Below are positions 23,099-31,734 of a DNA stretch of 54,538 nt, one piece after another. Positions within the stretch are counted from its first letter, which is position 1; each line of letters starts with the position of its first letter. Position numbers and translations under genes: made by a program. The stretch is from assembly GCA_003131625.1 (NCBI GenBank), contig PKVY01000062.1, positions 1 through 54,538 on the forward strand, given 5' to 3'. Below the pieces are notes generated by a model. That model was not told the DNA's origin and made no database searches. It saw nothing but the letters and a program-made list of their open reading frames with translations. The DNA is from Acidobacterium sp. Its GTDB lineage: Bacteria; Acidobacteriota; Terriglobia; Terriglobales; Acidobacteriaceae.

Positions 23099-24274
23099 TT
23101 ACGCCGGAAACTTTGATTCGACGCGCAAAGCGCATTGCAGCGCTGTGCACACGCGCTCCATCTGCTCGTCGGTGATGCGGTTGAAGAAGGGCAGGGCAAC
23201 GGTTCGGGCGGCCACGGATTCAGTGATCGGGAGATAAGTGGATTCACGCCAGGCCGCATACGCGGGCTGCAGATGGATGGGCGCGAAGTAACGACCCGTG
23301 GTGATGCCGCGCTCTGCCAGGGTGTTCACGACCCGATCGCGATCGGCGCACGAGAAGGCCGGCGCGAGACGAACCCCGAAGACGAACCAGCTCAGGCGCT
23401 GGCCGGGAACATCTGTGGCGGGCAGCAGCAGGTGTGGGTCGTCGCGCAGCAGATCGCAATAGCGCCGGGTGATGGCTTCGCGGCGCGCGAGGATGGCGTC
23501 GATGCGCGCGAGCTGCGCCAGACCCAGCGCACACTGTATCTCGGAAAGGCGGTAGTTATAGCCGAGTTCGGCATGCTCGAACCACGGGTCTGCCGGTTCC
23601 GCGGTGCAGTCAGGGGCACCAGGTCCAGATTTGTAACGGCCATGGTTACGCAAGGCGGCGATGCGCTGTGCGACTTCGGAGTTTCCGGTAACAACCATCC
23701 CGCCTTCGCCCGTAGTGAGCTGTTTGTTGGGGTAGAAGGCGAAAATCCCGGCATCAGCGAGTGTGCCGACGTGGCGGCCGGCGATCTCCGCACCCAAGGC
23801 CTCGCAGGCGTCTTCGACGACGAGCAGGTTGTGGCGCCTGGCAATGTCGAGGAGCGCTGCCATCGGAGCCGGACGGCCGAAGGTGTGAACGGCAATCAGG
23901 GCGCGGGTGCGGGTCGTGATGGCAACTGCAACGCTGGCGGGATCGAGGTTCAGAGTTTCAGGGCCGATGTCCGCGAAGACAGGCTGCGCGCCAACGTACC
24001 GGACAGCGTTGGCGACCGCGATGAAGGTGAACGACGGGACGATGACCTCGTCGCCCGGGCCAATGCCCAGGGCCAGCAACGCGAGATGCAGGCCTGCAGT
24101 TCCGGAGCTGACGGCGATGGCGTGGGGCGCACCGACATAGGCGGCCATCGCTGCCTCGAACTCCGCCATTTTGGGGCCGAGGCTGAGACGCGATGTACGC
24201 AGGACGGAGACAACGGCTTCGATTTCCGCGTCGGTGATGTCGGGCGCGGAGAGCGGAATCTCGACCGGGCTCAT
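23099..24274 (-). CDS. DegT/DnrJ/EryC1-type sugar aminotransferase
   Basis: This 391-residue PLP enzyme transfers an amino group to a keto-sugar nucleotide. The PLP lysine is Lys184 in FYPNKQLTTGEGG; PLP-phosphate contacts are SSGTAGLHLAL, and VEDACEALGAEIAGRHVGT is typical of the family. Residues near the start (IPLSAPDITDAEIEAV) match PglE/LegC-like enzymes that aminate UDP-4-keto-6-deoxy-GlcNAc. Its ATG overlaps the stop of the upstream epimerase gene by 4 bases. Together with the dehydratase upstream it forms the first two steps from UDP-GlcNAc to a 4-amino-4,6-dideoxy sugar; substrate is inferred from neighbours. Confidence 0.88.
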   Translation of the reverse strand: MSPVEIPLSAPDITDAEIEAVVSVLRTSRLSLGPKMAEFEAAMAAYVGAPHAIAVSSGTAGLHLALLALGIGPGDEVIVPSFTFIAVANAVRYVGAQPVFADIGPETLNLDPASVAVAITTRTRALIAVHTFGRPAPMAALLDIARRHNLLVVEDACEALGAEIAGRHVGTLADAGIFAFYPNKQLTTGEGGMVVTGNSEVAQRIAALRNHGRYKSGPGAPDCTAEPADPWFEHAELGYNYRLSEIQCALGLAQLARIDAILARREAITRRYCDLLRDDPHLLLPATDVPGQRLSWFVFGVRLAPAFSCADRDRVVNTLAERGITTGRYFAPIHLQPAYAAWRESTYLPITESVAARTVALPFFNRITDEQMERVCTALQCALRVESKFPA

Positions 24275-25452
24275 GAAACGGTCCTGCTCACGACGAGCAT
24301 GGCACGCTTGATCAGCAGTTCCTGCCCAAGCGGAGCGGTGGTCAGCACTTCGACGATGCGCTCGGCCGCGTGGCCGTCGCCGTAGGGGTTGGCCATCCCA
24401 TCCAGCGAATTGCGGAACGAGGCACTGCGCGCTTCAGCGATGCACTTGAGGATGGAGGCGGCGTTCGGCTCCGCGTCGAGGACGTTGCGGGCGCGCTCGC
24501 GGCCCTTCTGCCGAAAGCCAACGTTGACGGTGGGCAAGGCGGAGGATGCAGTCTCCATAATGCCGCTCGAGGAGTTGCCGAGCATCACGTTGGCGCAGCG
24601 CAGCAGGCTCCAGTAGGTAACGGCGTCAAGATTGACGAAGAGTTTGCCGGATGGATGGCGCTCGAGAAAAGTGCGGGTACGGGCGAGGAGCGACCGGCTG
24701 CCGGCGTCGGCGTTGGGATAGCAGAAGAGGATCTGCATGGTGCCCTGCCCGGCGATCTCCTCCAGTGCGGCGAAGAGAGCGTCGGCTTCGCAGGTGGTGT
24801 CGCGCTCGAGCGTCACGGGGTGATAAGCAACAAGCATCGCCGGGATGCGGAAATCGAGACCGCAGGCCGCTTCGACCTCTTCGCGGGAAAACAGCTGGCT
24901 GCGGCGCAGATGATCGAGCGAGGGAGCACCGGCGCGATGCACGCGCCACGGCTCTTCGCCCATGGCAATGACGCGTTCGCGCGCGGCCTCGGTCGATGTG
25001 AAGTGGATGTGGCTCATTTTGGTGAGCGCATTGCGCACGGCATCGTCGATCGCTCCTTCGCTGATCTCGCCGCCTTCGATGTGTGCGATGGGAATGCGCA
25101 GGGAGAGCGCGACGGAGGCCGGAGCGAGCATCTCATAGCGATCGGCGATGAGCAGCAACAGATCGGGGCGCAGTTCGCCGAGGGTATCGGCGAGCGAGAG
25201 CACCGCGACGCCGATGCTTTTCGCCATGCCGATGTCAGTGTCAGAGCTGAGCAGCGTTTCAAGGCGCGCGGCAATGGGGAATCCGTCCCTTTCAATTTCG
25301 CGGATCGTCGCGCCGAACTCTGGTGAAAGATGGGAGGCCATCGCGATGAGACGCAAGTCGACGTCAGGATGCTCAGAGAGCAGCTTCAGCGGCCAGTAAA
25401 GATGGCTGTAGTCGGCGCGCGAGGTGGTGACGACGGCGATGCGGCGCTTCAT
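24271..25452 (-). CDS. Hydrolysing UDP-N-acetyl-hexosamine 2-epimerase (NeuC/LegG-like)
   Basis: The 393-residue protein has the GT-B fold of UDP-GlcNAc 2-epimerases: start VVTTSRADYSHLYWPLKLL, active-site block AHIEGGEISEGAIDDAVRNA, and GNSSSGIMETAS in the UDP site. The SRADYS start and the EISEGAIDD stretch are characteristic of the hydrolysing group (NeuC, LegG), which releases ManNAc or 2,4-diacetamido-2,4,6-trideoxymannose plus UDP. Both ends overlap neighbours by 4 bases (24271-24274 and 25449-25452), a tightly coupled operon. Confidence 0.88.
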   Translation of the reverse strand: MKRRIAVVTTSRADYSHLYWPLKLLSEHPDVDLRLIAMASHLSPEFGATIREIERDGFPIAARLETLLSSDTDIGMAKSIGVAVLSLADTLGELRPDLLLLIADRYEMLAPASVALSLRIPIAHIEGGEISEGAIDDAVRNALTKMSHIHFTSTEAARERVIAMGEEPWRVHRAGAPSLDHLRRSQLFSREEVEAACGLDFRIPAMLVAYHPVTLERDTTCEADALFAALEEIAGQGTMQILFCYPNADAGSRSLLARTRTFLERHPSGKLFVNLDAVTYWSLLRCANVMLGNSSSGIMETASSALPTVNVGFRQKGRERARNVLDAEPNAASILKCIAEARSASFRNSLDGMANPYGDGHAAERIVEVLTTAPLGQELLIKRAMLVVSRTVS

Positions 25453-26558
25453 TGGGCGGCGGCGAGTTCGGGGGTGGCGTTGCGCAGCAAAACGCTGGGT
25501 TCGTAGTCGGGCACAAGATCTTCGACCAGGCGCAGCAGTTCGGGCAGATTGCGCGTGGCGATCGCAGTTTCGAGGGCACCGATGTGCGTCTCGAGGTCAA
25601 CAACGGAAGTGCCAATCACACGGCGCAAGCCCGGAGTCGCATGGCTGTCGTAGCGTTCGTGTGAAGAAACGAGCGACTCTTCGAGCTTGTCGCCCGGTCG
25701 TGGTGCCGTGAAAACGACAGGAACGTTGCGCCCACTGGCCGCGATCATGGCCTGAGCAAGGTCTTCAATGCGGATCGGGTTGCTGGGATCGGGAACCAGA
25801 ATGCCGCGCACCGAGGCGTCAATAGCCTGTGCCAGCAGATCGATCACTTCAGGCAGGGTAATGAAGAAACGGCTGGCGGCTCGATGCGTGACAGTGACCG
25901 GACCACCAGCAGCGATCTGCTCCGCGAAAAGCGGCACGACACTGCCCGGCGATCCGACTACATTGACGAGGCGGACTGCGGTTGCGAATTCGGGATGGGC
26001 GAGCACGGCCAGCTCCGCGATGCGCTTGGAGGCGCCCATGATGCTGTGGGGGGCAACTGCCTTATCGGTGGAGACCAAAATTATCTGCCGTATGCAATGC
26101 TCCGCGGCGATTTTCGCCAGCCACCAGGTGCCGATGGCGTTGATGGCGACCGCCGCAAATGGATTGCGCTCCATCAGCGGGACGTGCTTGAGCGCGGCGG
26201 CGTGAAGGATCACTTCGGGGCGGTGCTCATCAAAGAGCGCGGCGAGAAGCGCGCGGTCGCCGACGCTGCCGAGGATCGGGATGCAGCGATCCCCATAGCC
26301 GCGTGCGGCCATCTCGGCGGAAACAGCGAAGAGCGCCTGTTCAGCTATTTCGAGAAGGATGATTGGCTCCGCTCCGGAAGCAGCCAGTACGCGCACCATC
26401 TCCGAGCCGATGAAGCCGCCGGCGCCGGTGACGAGGGCGCGCTGGCCGGCGATGCCTGGGATGAGGATCGGGTCGGAACTCGCGGCTCTGCGACCGAGAA
26501 TTGCCGCCCAGCAATCCAGGGACGCGCGCTGCGAGGCGTCGGAGAAATCAGTCTGCAC
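25449..26558 (-). CDS. UDP-GlcNAc 4,6-dehydratase-like protein (FlaA1/CapD family)
   Basis: The 369-residue protein is an extended SDR. The NAD motif is VTGAGGFIGSE (44-53); the active-site stretch STDKAVAPHSIMGASKR (163-179) has Met in place of the usual Tyr of YxxxK, as is normal for FlaA1/PglF-type dehydratases. HAAALKHVPLMERNP is another family block. It should turn a UDP-N-acetyl-hexosamine into a 4-keto-6-deoxy sugar, possibly with C5 inversion. It is short, without membrane helices, unlike CapD/PglF. Start is GTG at 26558, only 14 bases from the divergent amidase start, with a TATAAT-like box in between. Confidence 0.85.
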   Translation of the reverse strand: MQTDFSDASQRASLDCWAAILGRRAASSDPILIPGIAGQRALVTGAGGFIGSEMVRVLAASGAEPIILLEIAEQALFAVSAEMAARGYGDRCIPILGSVGDRALLAALFDEHRPEVILHAAALKHVPLMERNPFAAVAINAIGTWWLAKIAAEHCIRQIILVSTDKAVAPHSIMGASKRIAELAVLAHPEFATAVRLVNVVGSPGSVVPLFAEQIAAGGPVTVTHRAASRFFITLPEVIDLLAQAIDASVRGILVPDPSNPIRIEDLAQAMIAASGRNVPVVFTAPRPGDKLEESLVSSHERYDSHATPGLRRVIGTSVVDLETHIGALETAIATRNLPELLRLVEDLVPDYEPSVLLRNATPELAAAQ

Positions 26559-26566
26559 TCTGCGAA

Positions 26567-26574
26567 ATTATAAT
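26567..26574. promoter_or_regulatory. Shared -10-like palindrome between divergent starts
   Basis: ATTATAAT reads as TATAAT on both strands. It lies 8 bases from the GTG of the dehydratase gene and overlaps the ATG of the amidase gene. If used as -10 boxes, both messages would be leaderless or nearly so, or the amidase would start at the second ATG (26591). I see no good -35 boxes. Confidence 0.4.
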
Positions 26575-27979
26575 GGCGACGATCCCACCCATGCCGGTTA
26601 CCCTCCTTCCCGCTACAGAACAGCTCGCGTTGTTGCGCAGGCGCGCGATCGCGCCGCTGGAACTCGCCGAGGAACACATCGCGCAAATCCAGCGGCTCAA
26701 TCCACGCCTAAACGCCATCGTCGACTTCGACGCGGAGCGAGTGCGCGCGCAGGCGGCGAAGGCGCGGCCGGGACCGCTGTCGGGATTGCCGGTCACGGTC
26801 AAGTCGTCAATTGCAGCTGCTGGATACCGCTGCGAAATCGGCAGCACTCTGAATCGCGGTTCAGTCCCGGAGGAGAATGCCGTCGTCGTGGATCGGCTGA
26901 TCGAGGCGGGCGCCGTGATTCTGGGGACGACGAATTGTCCCGAGTTTCTGATGGCCTACGAGACGGAGAATCTGCTGTACGGGAGCACGCGGAATCCGTG
27001 GAATCTGGATTACTCAGCGGGAGGGTCGAGCGGAGGAGAGGCTGCCGCGATTGCGGCGGGAATGTCGACAGGCGGCCTGGGCAGCGACAGCGGGGGATCG
27101 GTGCGCGAGCCCGCGCATTTCACGGGCATCTGCGCGCTGAAACCGACGGCGGGCCGCTTTCCCGCTGCGGGACATCTGCCGCCCTGTCTGGGGCCATTTT
27201 CGTTTCTGGGATCGATTGGGCCGATGGCACGGACAGTCGGCGACCTGTCTTTGCTTTTCCAGACGCTATCAGGGCAGGACGCGACCGATCCGAACAGCGC
27301 ACCGGCCGCACATCGGATCGTTTCGCTGGATGACGCGAAGCGGGTTCCCATTGGATGGTTTGAAGATGATGGCCTTGTCCCGGTAACGGCGGAAACGCGC
27401 GTTGCCGTACAGCAGGCCCTATGCGCTCTGGAGCGGCAAGGGTTCGCGCTCAAGCCCTTCCGGCCTGAGGCGCTTGAAGCGGCGCGAAAGCTGTGGTGGA
27501 CGTTCTTCGTGCAGTGCGGAGCGATGCTGTACGCGCCGACGATTCGGGGGCATGAGAACGAGCTGAGCCCCACATTCCGCGACTTTCTCGACAGTGCGCG
27601 TGCGGAGGCGCCGCTGACGGCCGATTCCCTGCTCGATGCATGGGTCGAGTCGGACAAAGTGCGCGGACGGCTGCTCGAGGAGATGCGAGAGTTTCCGATT
27701 CTTTTGTGCCCAGTCTGCTCGATCCCCGCGTTTCGACCCTTCGAGAGGAGCTGGAACATCGACGGCCAGGCTGTGGCGTATCTCGACGCGATGCGCTATA
27801 CGCAGTGGTTCAACTTGCTGGGAGGACCGGCAGCCGTCGTGCCGGTATGCCGCTCGACCGAAGGGCTCCCGATCGGCGTGCAGATCGCCGGGCGTCCGTT
27901 CGCCGATGAGCTGGTGCTGGCGGTCGCCGCGGCTGTGGAGAGCGAGTTCGGATATCAACCGCCGCCGATGGCGCTCTAA
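26573..27979 (+). CDS. Amidase (amidase signature family)
   Basis: The 468-residue protein has the Ser-cisSer-Lys triad of the amidase signature family: Lys in LPVTVKSSIA, cis-Ser in YSAGGSSGGEAAA and nucleophile in GSDSGGSVREPA. It resembles GatA, but no gatB or gatC is nearby and the C-terminal part is not that of a clear GatA, so a stand-alone amide hydrolase is more likely; the substrate is unknown. A start at the second ATG (26591) is possible because the first overlaps a -10-like box. It ends before a hairpin terminator at 28029. Confidence 0.88.
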   Translation: MATIPPMPVTLLPATEQLALLRRRAIAPLELAEEHIAQIQRLNPRLNAIVDFDAERVRAQAAKARPGPLSGLPVTVKSSIAAAGYRCEIGSTLNRGSVPEENAVVVDRLIEAGAVILGTTNCPEFLMAYETENLLYGSTRNPWNLDYSAGGSSGGEAAAIAAGMSTGGLGSDSGGSVREPAHFTGICALKPTAGRFPAAGHLPPCLGPFSFLGSIGPMARTVGDLSLLFQTLSGQDATDPNSAPAAHRIVSLDDAKRVPIGWFEDDGLVPVTAETRVAVQQALCALERQGFALKPFRPEALEAARKLWWTFFVQCGAMLYAPTIRGHENELSPTFRDFLDSARAEAPLTADSLLDAWVESDKVRGRLLEEMREFPILLCPVCSIPAFRPFERSWNIDGQAVAYLDAMRYTQWFNLLGGPAAVVPVCRSTEGLPIGVQIAGRPFADELVLAVAAAVESEFGYQPPPMAL

Positions 27980-28028
27980 GCGGAATATCACGGGATTAAT
28001 GCCCTGGCAGACCCGCGGCAAAAGCAAA

Positions 28029-28053
28029 AGGTCCGCGCAACGCGGACCTCTTT
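28029..28053. terminator. Bidirectional intrinsic terminator
   Basis: AGGTCCGCG (28029-28037) and CGCGGACCT (28041-28049) form a perfect 9-bp stem with a CAA loop, with CTTT after it and CAAAAG before it. It sits between the stops of the amidase and rseP genes and could serve both. Confidence 0.85.
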
Positions 28054-28074
28054 CACCTGATCTGAAAGACCCTG

Positions 28075-29457
28075 CTAGGGCTTGAGGCGCGAGAAGAGAT
28101 TCAGCTTGGAGACGTCGTTCACCATGATGAAGGCGAAGAACAGAATCAGCATGACAAATGCGACCTGATAAACGCGCTCCTTGAATTCCTGCTTGAGATC
28201 GCGCCGCAGCAGGCCTTCGATGCAGAGCAGCAGGATCATGCCGCCGTCGAGGATGGGAATCGGCAGCAGGTTCATGATTCCCAGGTTGAGGCTGATGAGG
28301 GCAGTCAGGCCGATGATCGGCTCCCAACCATGCATCTCCGCAGCTTCGCCGGTCATGCGGGCCATGCCGATCGGACCGCTGAGCTGCTGCATGACCGCGC
28401 CGTGACGCGTAAACATGCGGTGCAGAATGTCGAGAATCAAACCTGAATAGTGCAGGTTGTAGCTCACCGAGCGGCGCACCGCCTGGGGCAGCGGCAACTG
28501 CTCAACGCGGAATGGCGGCAGCGCGGGAGCGAAACCGAGGCGGTACCCTGGTTCGCCGGTGCCGTTGTCGGCCCAGATCGGCTGGATGGTTACGTTGAAT
28601 TGTTTGCCATCCCTCTGGATCACCAGATTTGCCGGCTTATTGCCGGCTTCATCGAGAACCGCGATGATGGCGTGCACCCCGTGAACCGCCTGGCCATTCG
28701 CCGACACAATGCCATCGCCAGCTCTAAGGCCGGCCTTAATAGCGGGATAACCCGGCGTGACGTCCTCGATGATCAAAGGACCGTCCTGCTCCCTGGGGAG
28801 CAGACCCAGGGATTCGATTTCAAAGTCCTGGCCCTTGGTCGCGTCGGCGAGCAGAAGCTCGGTGCTGAACTGTTTGGTTTGTCCGTTTATGGTGCGCTCC
28901 ACCGTGATGGGGACGGTGCTGTTGGCATCCAGCGAAGCGCGTTCGTCCAGCCTTTCCCAGGTTGGATTCTTCGCGTTATCGAAGCGGACGATGCGGTCGC
29001 CGGTCTGGAGACCCGCGCGGCCGGCGGGCGAATTCGGCGGCACCACGTCGAGAACAGCCGGTGAGTCGAGATATTGCTCGACCTCGTTGTGCATCATGTA
29101 GAGGCCAGCCATGAGCACGAAAGCCAGAATGAAATTAGAGACCGGACCAGCCAGGGCGATCAGCACCCGCTGCCAGCGCGGATGGGCACTGAATTCTCCG
29201 GGATCGCCGGTGGTTTCCGAGCCGGGCGCTTCGCCCGACATCTTGACGTATCCGCCCAGCGGCAGAGCGCTCACCCGGTAGTCGGTGTCGCCCCACTTCA
29301 CGCCAAACAAGCGCGTCCCAAAGCCGAGGGAAAAGACCTCGACGCGGACACCGCAGAGCTTGGCAACGGCGAAGTGGCCGAACTCATGCACCAGCACCAT
29401 GACGCCGAGCACGAGAAGGAAAGAAACGGTTGCTATAACGGCAAAGGGCATATTCAC
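28075..29457 (-). CDS. rseP: RIP zinc metalloprotease RseP
   Basis: The 460-residue inner-membrane site-2 protease cuts anti-sigma factors within the membrane. The zinc motif HEFGH (His24, Glu25, His28) is in helix 1 and the third ligand in NLLPIPILDGG near residue 400. Between them are two PDZ domains (VLDVVPPNSPAGRAGLQTGD and VTPGYPAIKAGLRAGDGIVS). The length and order match the family. It follows dxr by 54 bases, the usual cdsA-dxr-rseP order; no anti-sigma gene is in the window. Confidence 0.95.
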   Translation of the reverse strand: MNMPFAVIATVSFLLVLGVMVLVHEFGHFAVAKLCGVRVEVFSLGFGTRLFGVKWGDTDYRVSALPLGGYVKMSGEAPGSETTGDPGEFSAHPRWQRVLIALAGPVSNFILAFVLMAGLYMMHNEVEQYLDSPAVLDVVPPNSPAGRAGLQTGDRIVRFDNAKNPTWERLDERASLDANSTVPITVERTINGQTKQFSTELLLADATKGQDFEIESLGLLPREQDGPLIIEDVTPGYPAIKAGLRAGDGIVSANGQAVHGVHAIIAVLDEAGNKPANLVIQRDGKQFNVTIQPIWADNGTGEPGYRLGFAPALPPFRVEQLPLPQAVRRSVSYNLHYSGLILDILHRMFTRHGAVMQQLSGPIGMARMTGEAAEMHGWEPIIGLTALISLNLGIMNLLPIPILDGGMILLLCIEGLLRRDLKQEFKERVYQVAFVMLILFFAFIMVNDVSKLNLFSRLKP

Positions 29458-29511
29458 TACTTCGGAGAAACTCGTGCTAACTTCGGCAGCATAACCGGAG
29501 AAAACTGAACC

Positions 29512-30690
29512 TCAGCGACGATGCGACGCTTCCCGTCCCGCCAAAGCTTCCCGCGCCATCTCGCGCGCCTGGCTGTCCAGCGCGAGCACTTCTTTTATGG
29601 TCGCCGGATGCGTCTCCGGGGTTGTCTCGAGTACCTGCTCTATTGTAGCCGGAATCCCGGTAAAAGGAATGACCCGTTCGAGGAACGCCTGGACGGCAAT
29701 TTCGTCGGCGGCATTGAGGGCGATGGCGTGGGCTCCTCCCTTCTCTGCGGCCTCATACGCGAGGCGCAGACACGGGAACCGCCGCAGATCCGGCGGCTCG
29801 AAATGCAGATCGGCGAGCGACGCCATGTCGAAACGCAGGTCAGAGGGCACGCGCTCTGGATAGCTGAGGGCGTAGAGAATCGGCAAGCGCATATCCGTAA
29901 CGGAAATCTGTGCGAGCAGGCTGCCGTCCACGTATTCGACCAGAGAATGCACGGTGGACTGCGGATGCACGGTGACTTTAATCGCGGAGGGCGGCAGATC
30001 GAAAAGGCGGCACGCTTCGATGATCTCAAGCCCCTTGTTGAGGAGGGTCGCGGAGTCAATGGTGATGCGGCGTCCCATGACCCAGGTGGGATGATGAAGC
30101 GCTTCTTCGACCGTGATCTTGTCGAACTTCTCGATGGGCAGTGTGCGGAAGGGACCTCCCGAGGCCGTGAGCCAGATCTGCCGCACCTCGCTCCGTGTTC
30201 CGGCGCGCATGCATTGATGAATGGCATTGTGCTCGGAGTCGATCGGCAACAGCGCGACGTTCTTCTCGCGCGCAGCCGCGGTGAGGATCTCTCCCGCGGC
30301 AACCATGGCTTCTTTGTTGGCGAGGCCGATGGTCTTGCCGGCCTGGACGGCTGCATACGTGGCTTCGAGTCCCGCGACGCCAACGATGGCCGAAACCACG
30401 AAGTCGACTTCGGGCAATGTGGCGACGCGCACGGCACCCTCGTCTCCCCAGACCACTTCAATCCCGGTGACGCCCTCTTTTCGCAGCCGCCGCGCAAGGT
30501 CGGCGGCCAGTTCTTCGGTGGCCAGCGAGACCACGCGCGGACGCCAGCGAAGGCACTGCTCGTAAGCGGTATCAATGTTGCGTCCGGCAGCGAGCGAGGC
30601 GACCGCGAAGCGTTCCGGGTAGGTGGCAAGAATGCTGAGAGTGCTCTTCCCGATGGAGCCGGTCGATCCCAGAATGGCGATGCGTTTCAC
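29512..30690 (-). CDS. dxr: 1-deoxy-D-xylulose 5-phosphate reductoisomerase
   Basis: The 392-residue enzyme makes MEP from DXP, the committed step of the MEP isoprenoid pathway. NADPH motif ILGSTGSIGKSTL at the start; metal and substrate residues in PIDSEHNAIHQC; LTASGGPFRT and VMGRRITIDSATLLNKGLE are diagnostic. The length is standard. It lies between cdsA and rseP on the same strand. Confidence 0.96.
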   Translation of the reverse strand: MKRIAILGSTGSIGKSTLSILATYPERFAVASLAAGRNIDTAYEQCLRWRPRVVSLATEELAADLARRLRKEGVTGIEVVWGDEGAVRVATLPEVDFVVSAIVGVAGLEATYAAVQAGKTIGLANKEAMVAAGEILTAAAREKNVALLPIDSEHNAIHQCMRAGTRSEVRQIWLTASGGPFRTLPIEKFDKITVEEALHHPTWVMGRRITIDSATLLNKGLEIIEACRLFDLPPSAIKVTVHPQSTVHSLVEYVDGSLLAQISVTDMRLPILYALSYPERVPSDLRFDMASLADLHFEPPDLRRFPCLRLAYEAAEKGGAHAIALNAADEIAVQAFLERVIPFTGIPATIEQVLETTPETHPATIKEVLALDSQAREMAREALAGREASHRR

Positions 30691-30782
30691 AGGAGGTCCT
30701 TCGCCTTCGTCCTGGCGGAATCAGCCGCGCCAAAACCGCGCTTAGGATGGCTGTTCATGAACAAGCTTACGAAACACCCGGC

Positions 30783-31613
30783 TCAGAAGGACTGCTGCGC
30801 CAACTGAGCGTACCACAGCACCGGCGCAGCCAGCAGCAGCGCGTCGATGCGGTCGAGGACGCCGCCGTGACCAGGCAGCAGGCGTCCGGAATCCTTGACG
30901 CCGGCGCCGCGCTTGATGGCAGACTCGACCAGGTCACCAACCTGCGCGGCGATGTTCAGCAACACGGCGAGTTCGATCCAGTGAAGGAAACCGCCCGGAT
31001 AGGAAAGGTAGTCGATTTCGCGCGCACTCAGTTTTCCGGCTAACCAGACCAGGAGGACCGCGATGAGCACACTGGCGGCGACCGAGGCCAGGGCTCCTTC
31101 CCATGTTTTGTTGGGGCTGAGCGTCGGCGCCATGGTCCAGCGGCCGAAAGCGCGCCCAATGTAGAGCGCGGCAATATCGCCGGCCCACACCACCAGGAAG
31201 AGGAAGAGCAGCAGGGACGGCCCGTTGTCCTCAGCCGACAACAGGTAGAGCGTCGCCATCGACAGCCCTATATAGAGGAGGCCGAATACGGAATACGCAG
31301 TGTCGGGCAGGACGCGATTCACTGGCGAACGGAAAGTGCAGACGATGAGCAGCGCCAGTGAAAGCGCTCCGGTGACGGGAGCGATCAGGTCCGGGCGGCG
31401 GAAAATCGCCGCCATCAGAATGGCGAGGCAGACAATCACCACCACGCGGGGAGTCTTTGCGCCCATGGCGGCGGCCAGATCCAGATACTCCCACAACGCG
31501 ACACCGGCGGCCACGAAGATGACGCTCATCAGCACAAGAGGCCACCTGGGCGACACGAAAATCACCAGAATCACCAGGGGGATCAGAACCACGGCGGTGA
31601 GGACGCGCTTCAT
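30783..31613 (-). CDS. cdsA: Phosphatidate cytidylyltransferase
   Basis: The 276-residue membrane enzyme makes CDP-diacylglycerol for phospholipid synthesis. About eight membrane helices; the signature is near the C-terminus (SAIKRGAGVKDSGRLLPGHGGVLDRIDALL), shown here only as its core KRGAGVKDSGR and PGHGGVLDRIDA, and SPNKTWEGALA in the middle. The start ATG at 31613 gives the normal length; the frame is open to 31862 without a family match. The usual partner uppS is not upstream; a phospholipase C-like gene is. Confidence 0.94.
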   Translation of the reverse strand: MKRVLTAVVLIPLVILVIFVSPRWPLVLMSVIFVAAGVALWEYLDLAAAMGAKTPRVVVIVCLAILMAAIFRRPDLIAPVTGALSLALLIVCTFRSPVNRVLPDTAYSVFGLLYIGLSMATLYLLSAEDNGPSLLLFLFLVVWAGDIAALYIGRAFGRWTMAPTLSPNKTWEGALASVAASVLIAVLLVWLAGKLSAREIDYLSYPGGFLHWIELAVLLNIAAQVGDLVESAIKRGAGVKDSGRLLPGHGGVLDRIDALLLAAPVLWYAQLAQQSF

Positions 31614-31734
31614 GTCAGGGGTCAGAATACACGCTGGGTTGGCAATGAGGACGCTCCGAATCAGGACCCGCGTCTCTGTAGTAACCGCCGCGAATTCAGT
31701 CCGGCAAGCCGGAGAACGGGCAGATTTCTGTGCG

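Noticed and set aside
26573-27979. The amidase as GatA of the tRNA amidotransferase
   Set aside because: No gatB or gatC is adjacent and the C-terminal half lacks a convincing GatA match; a stand-alone amidase is safer.
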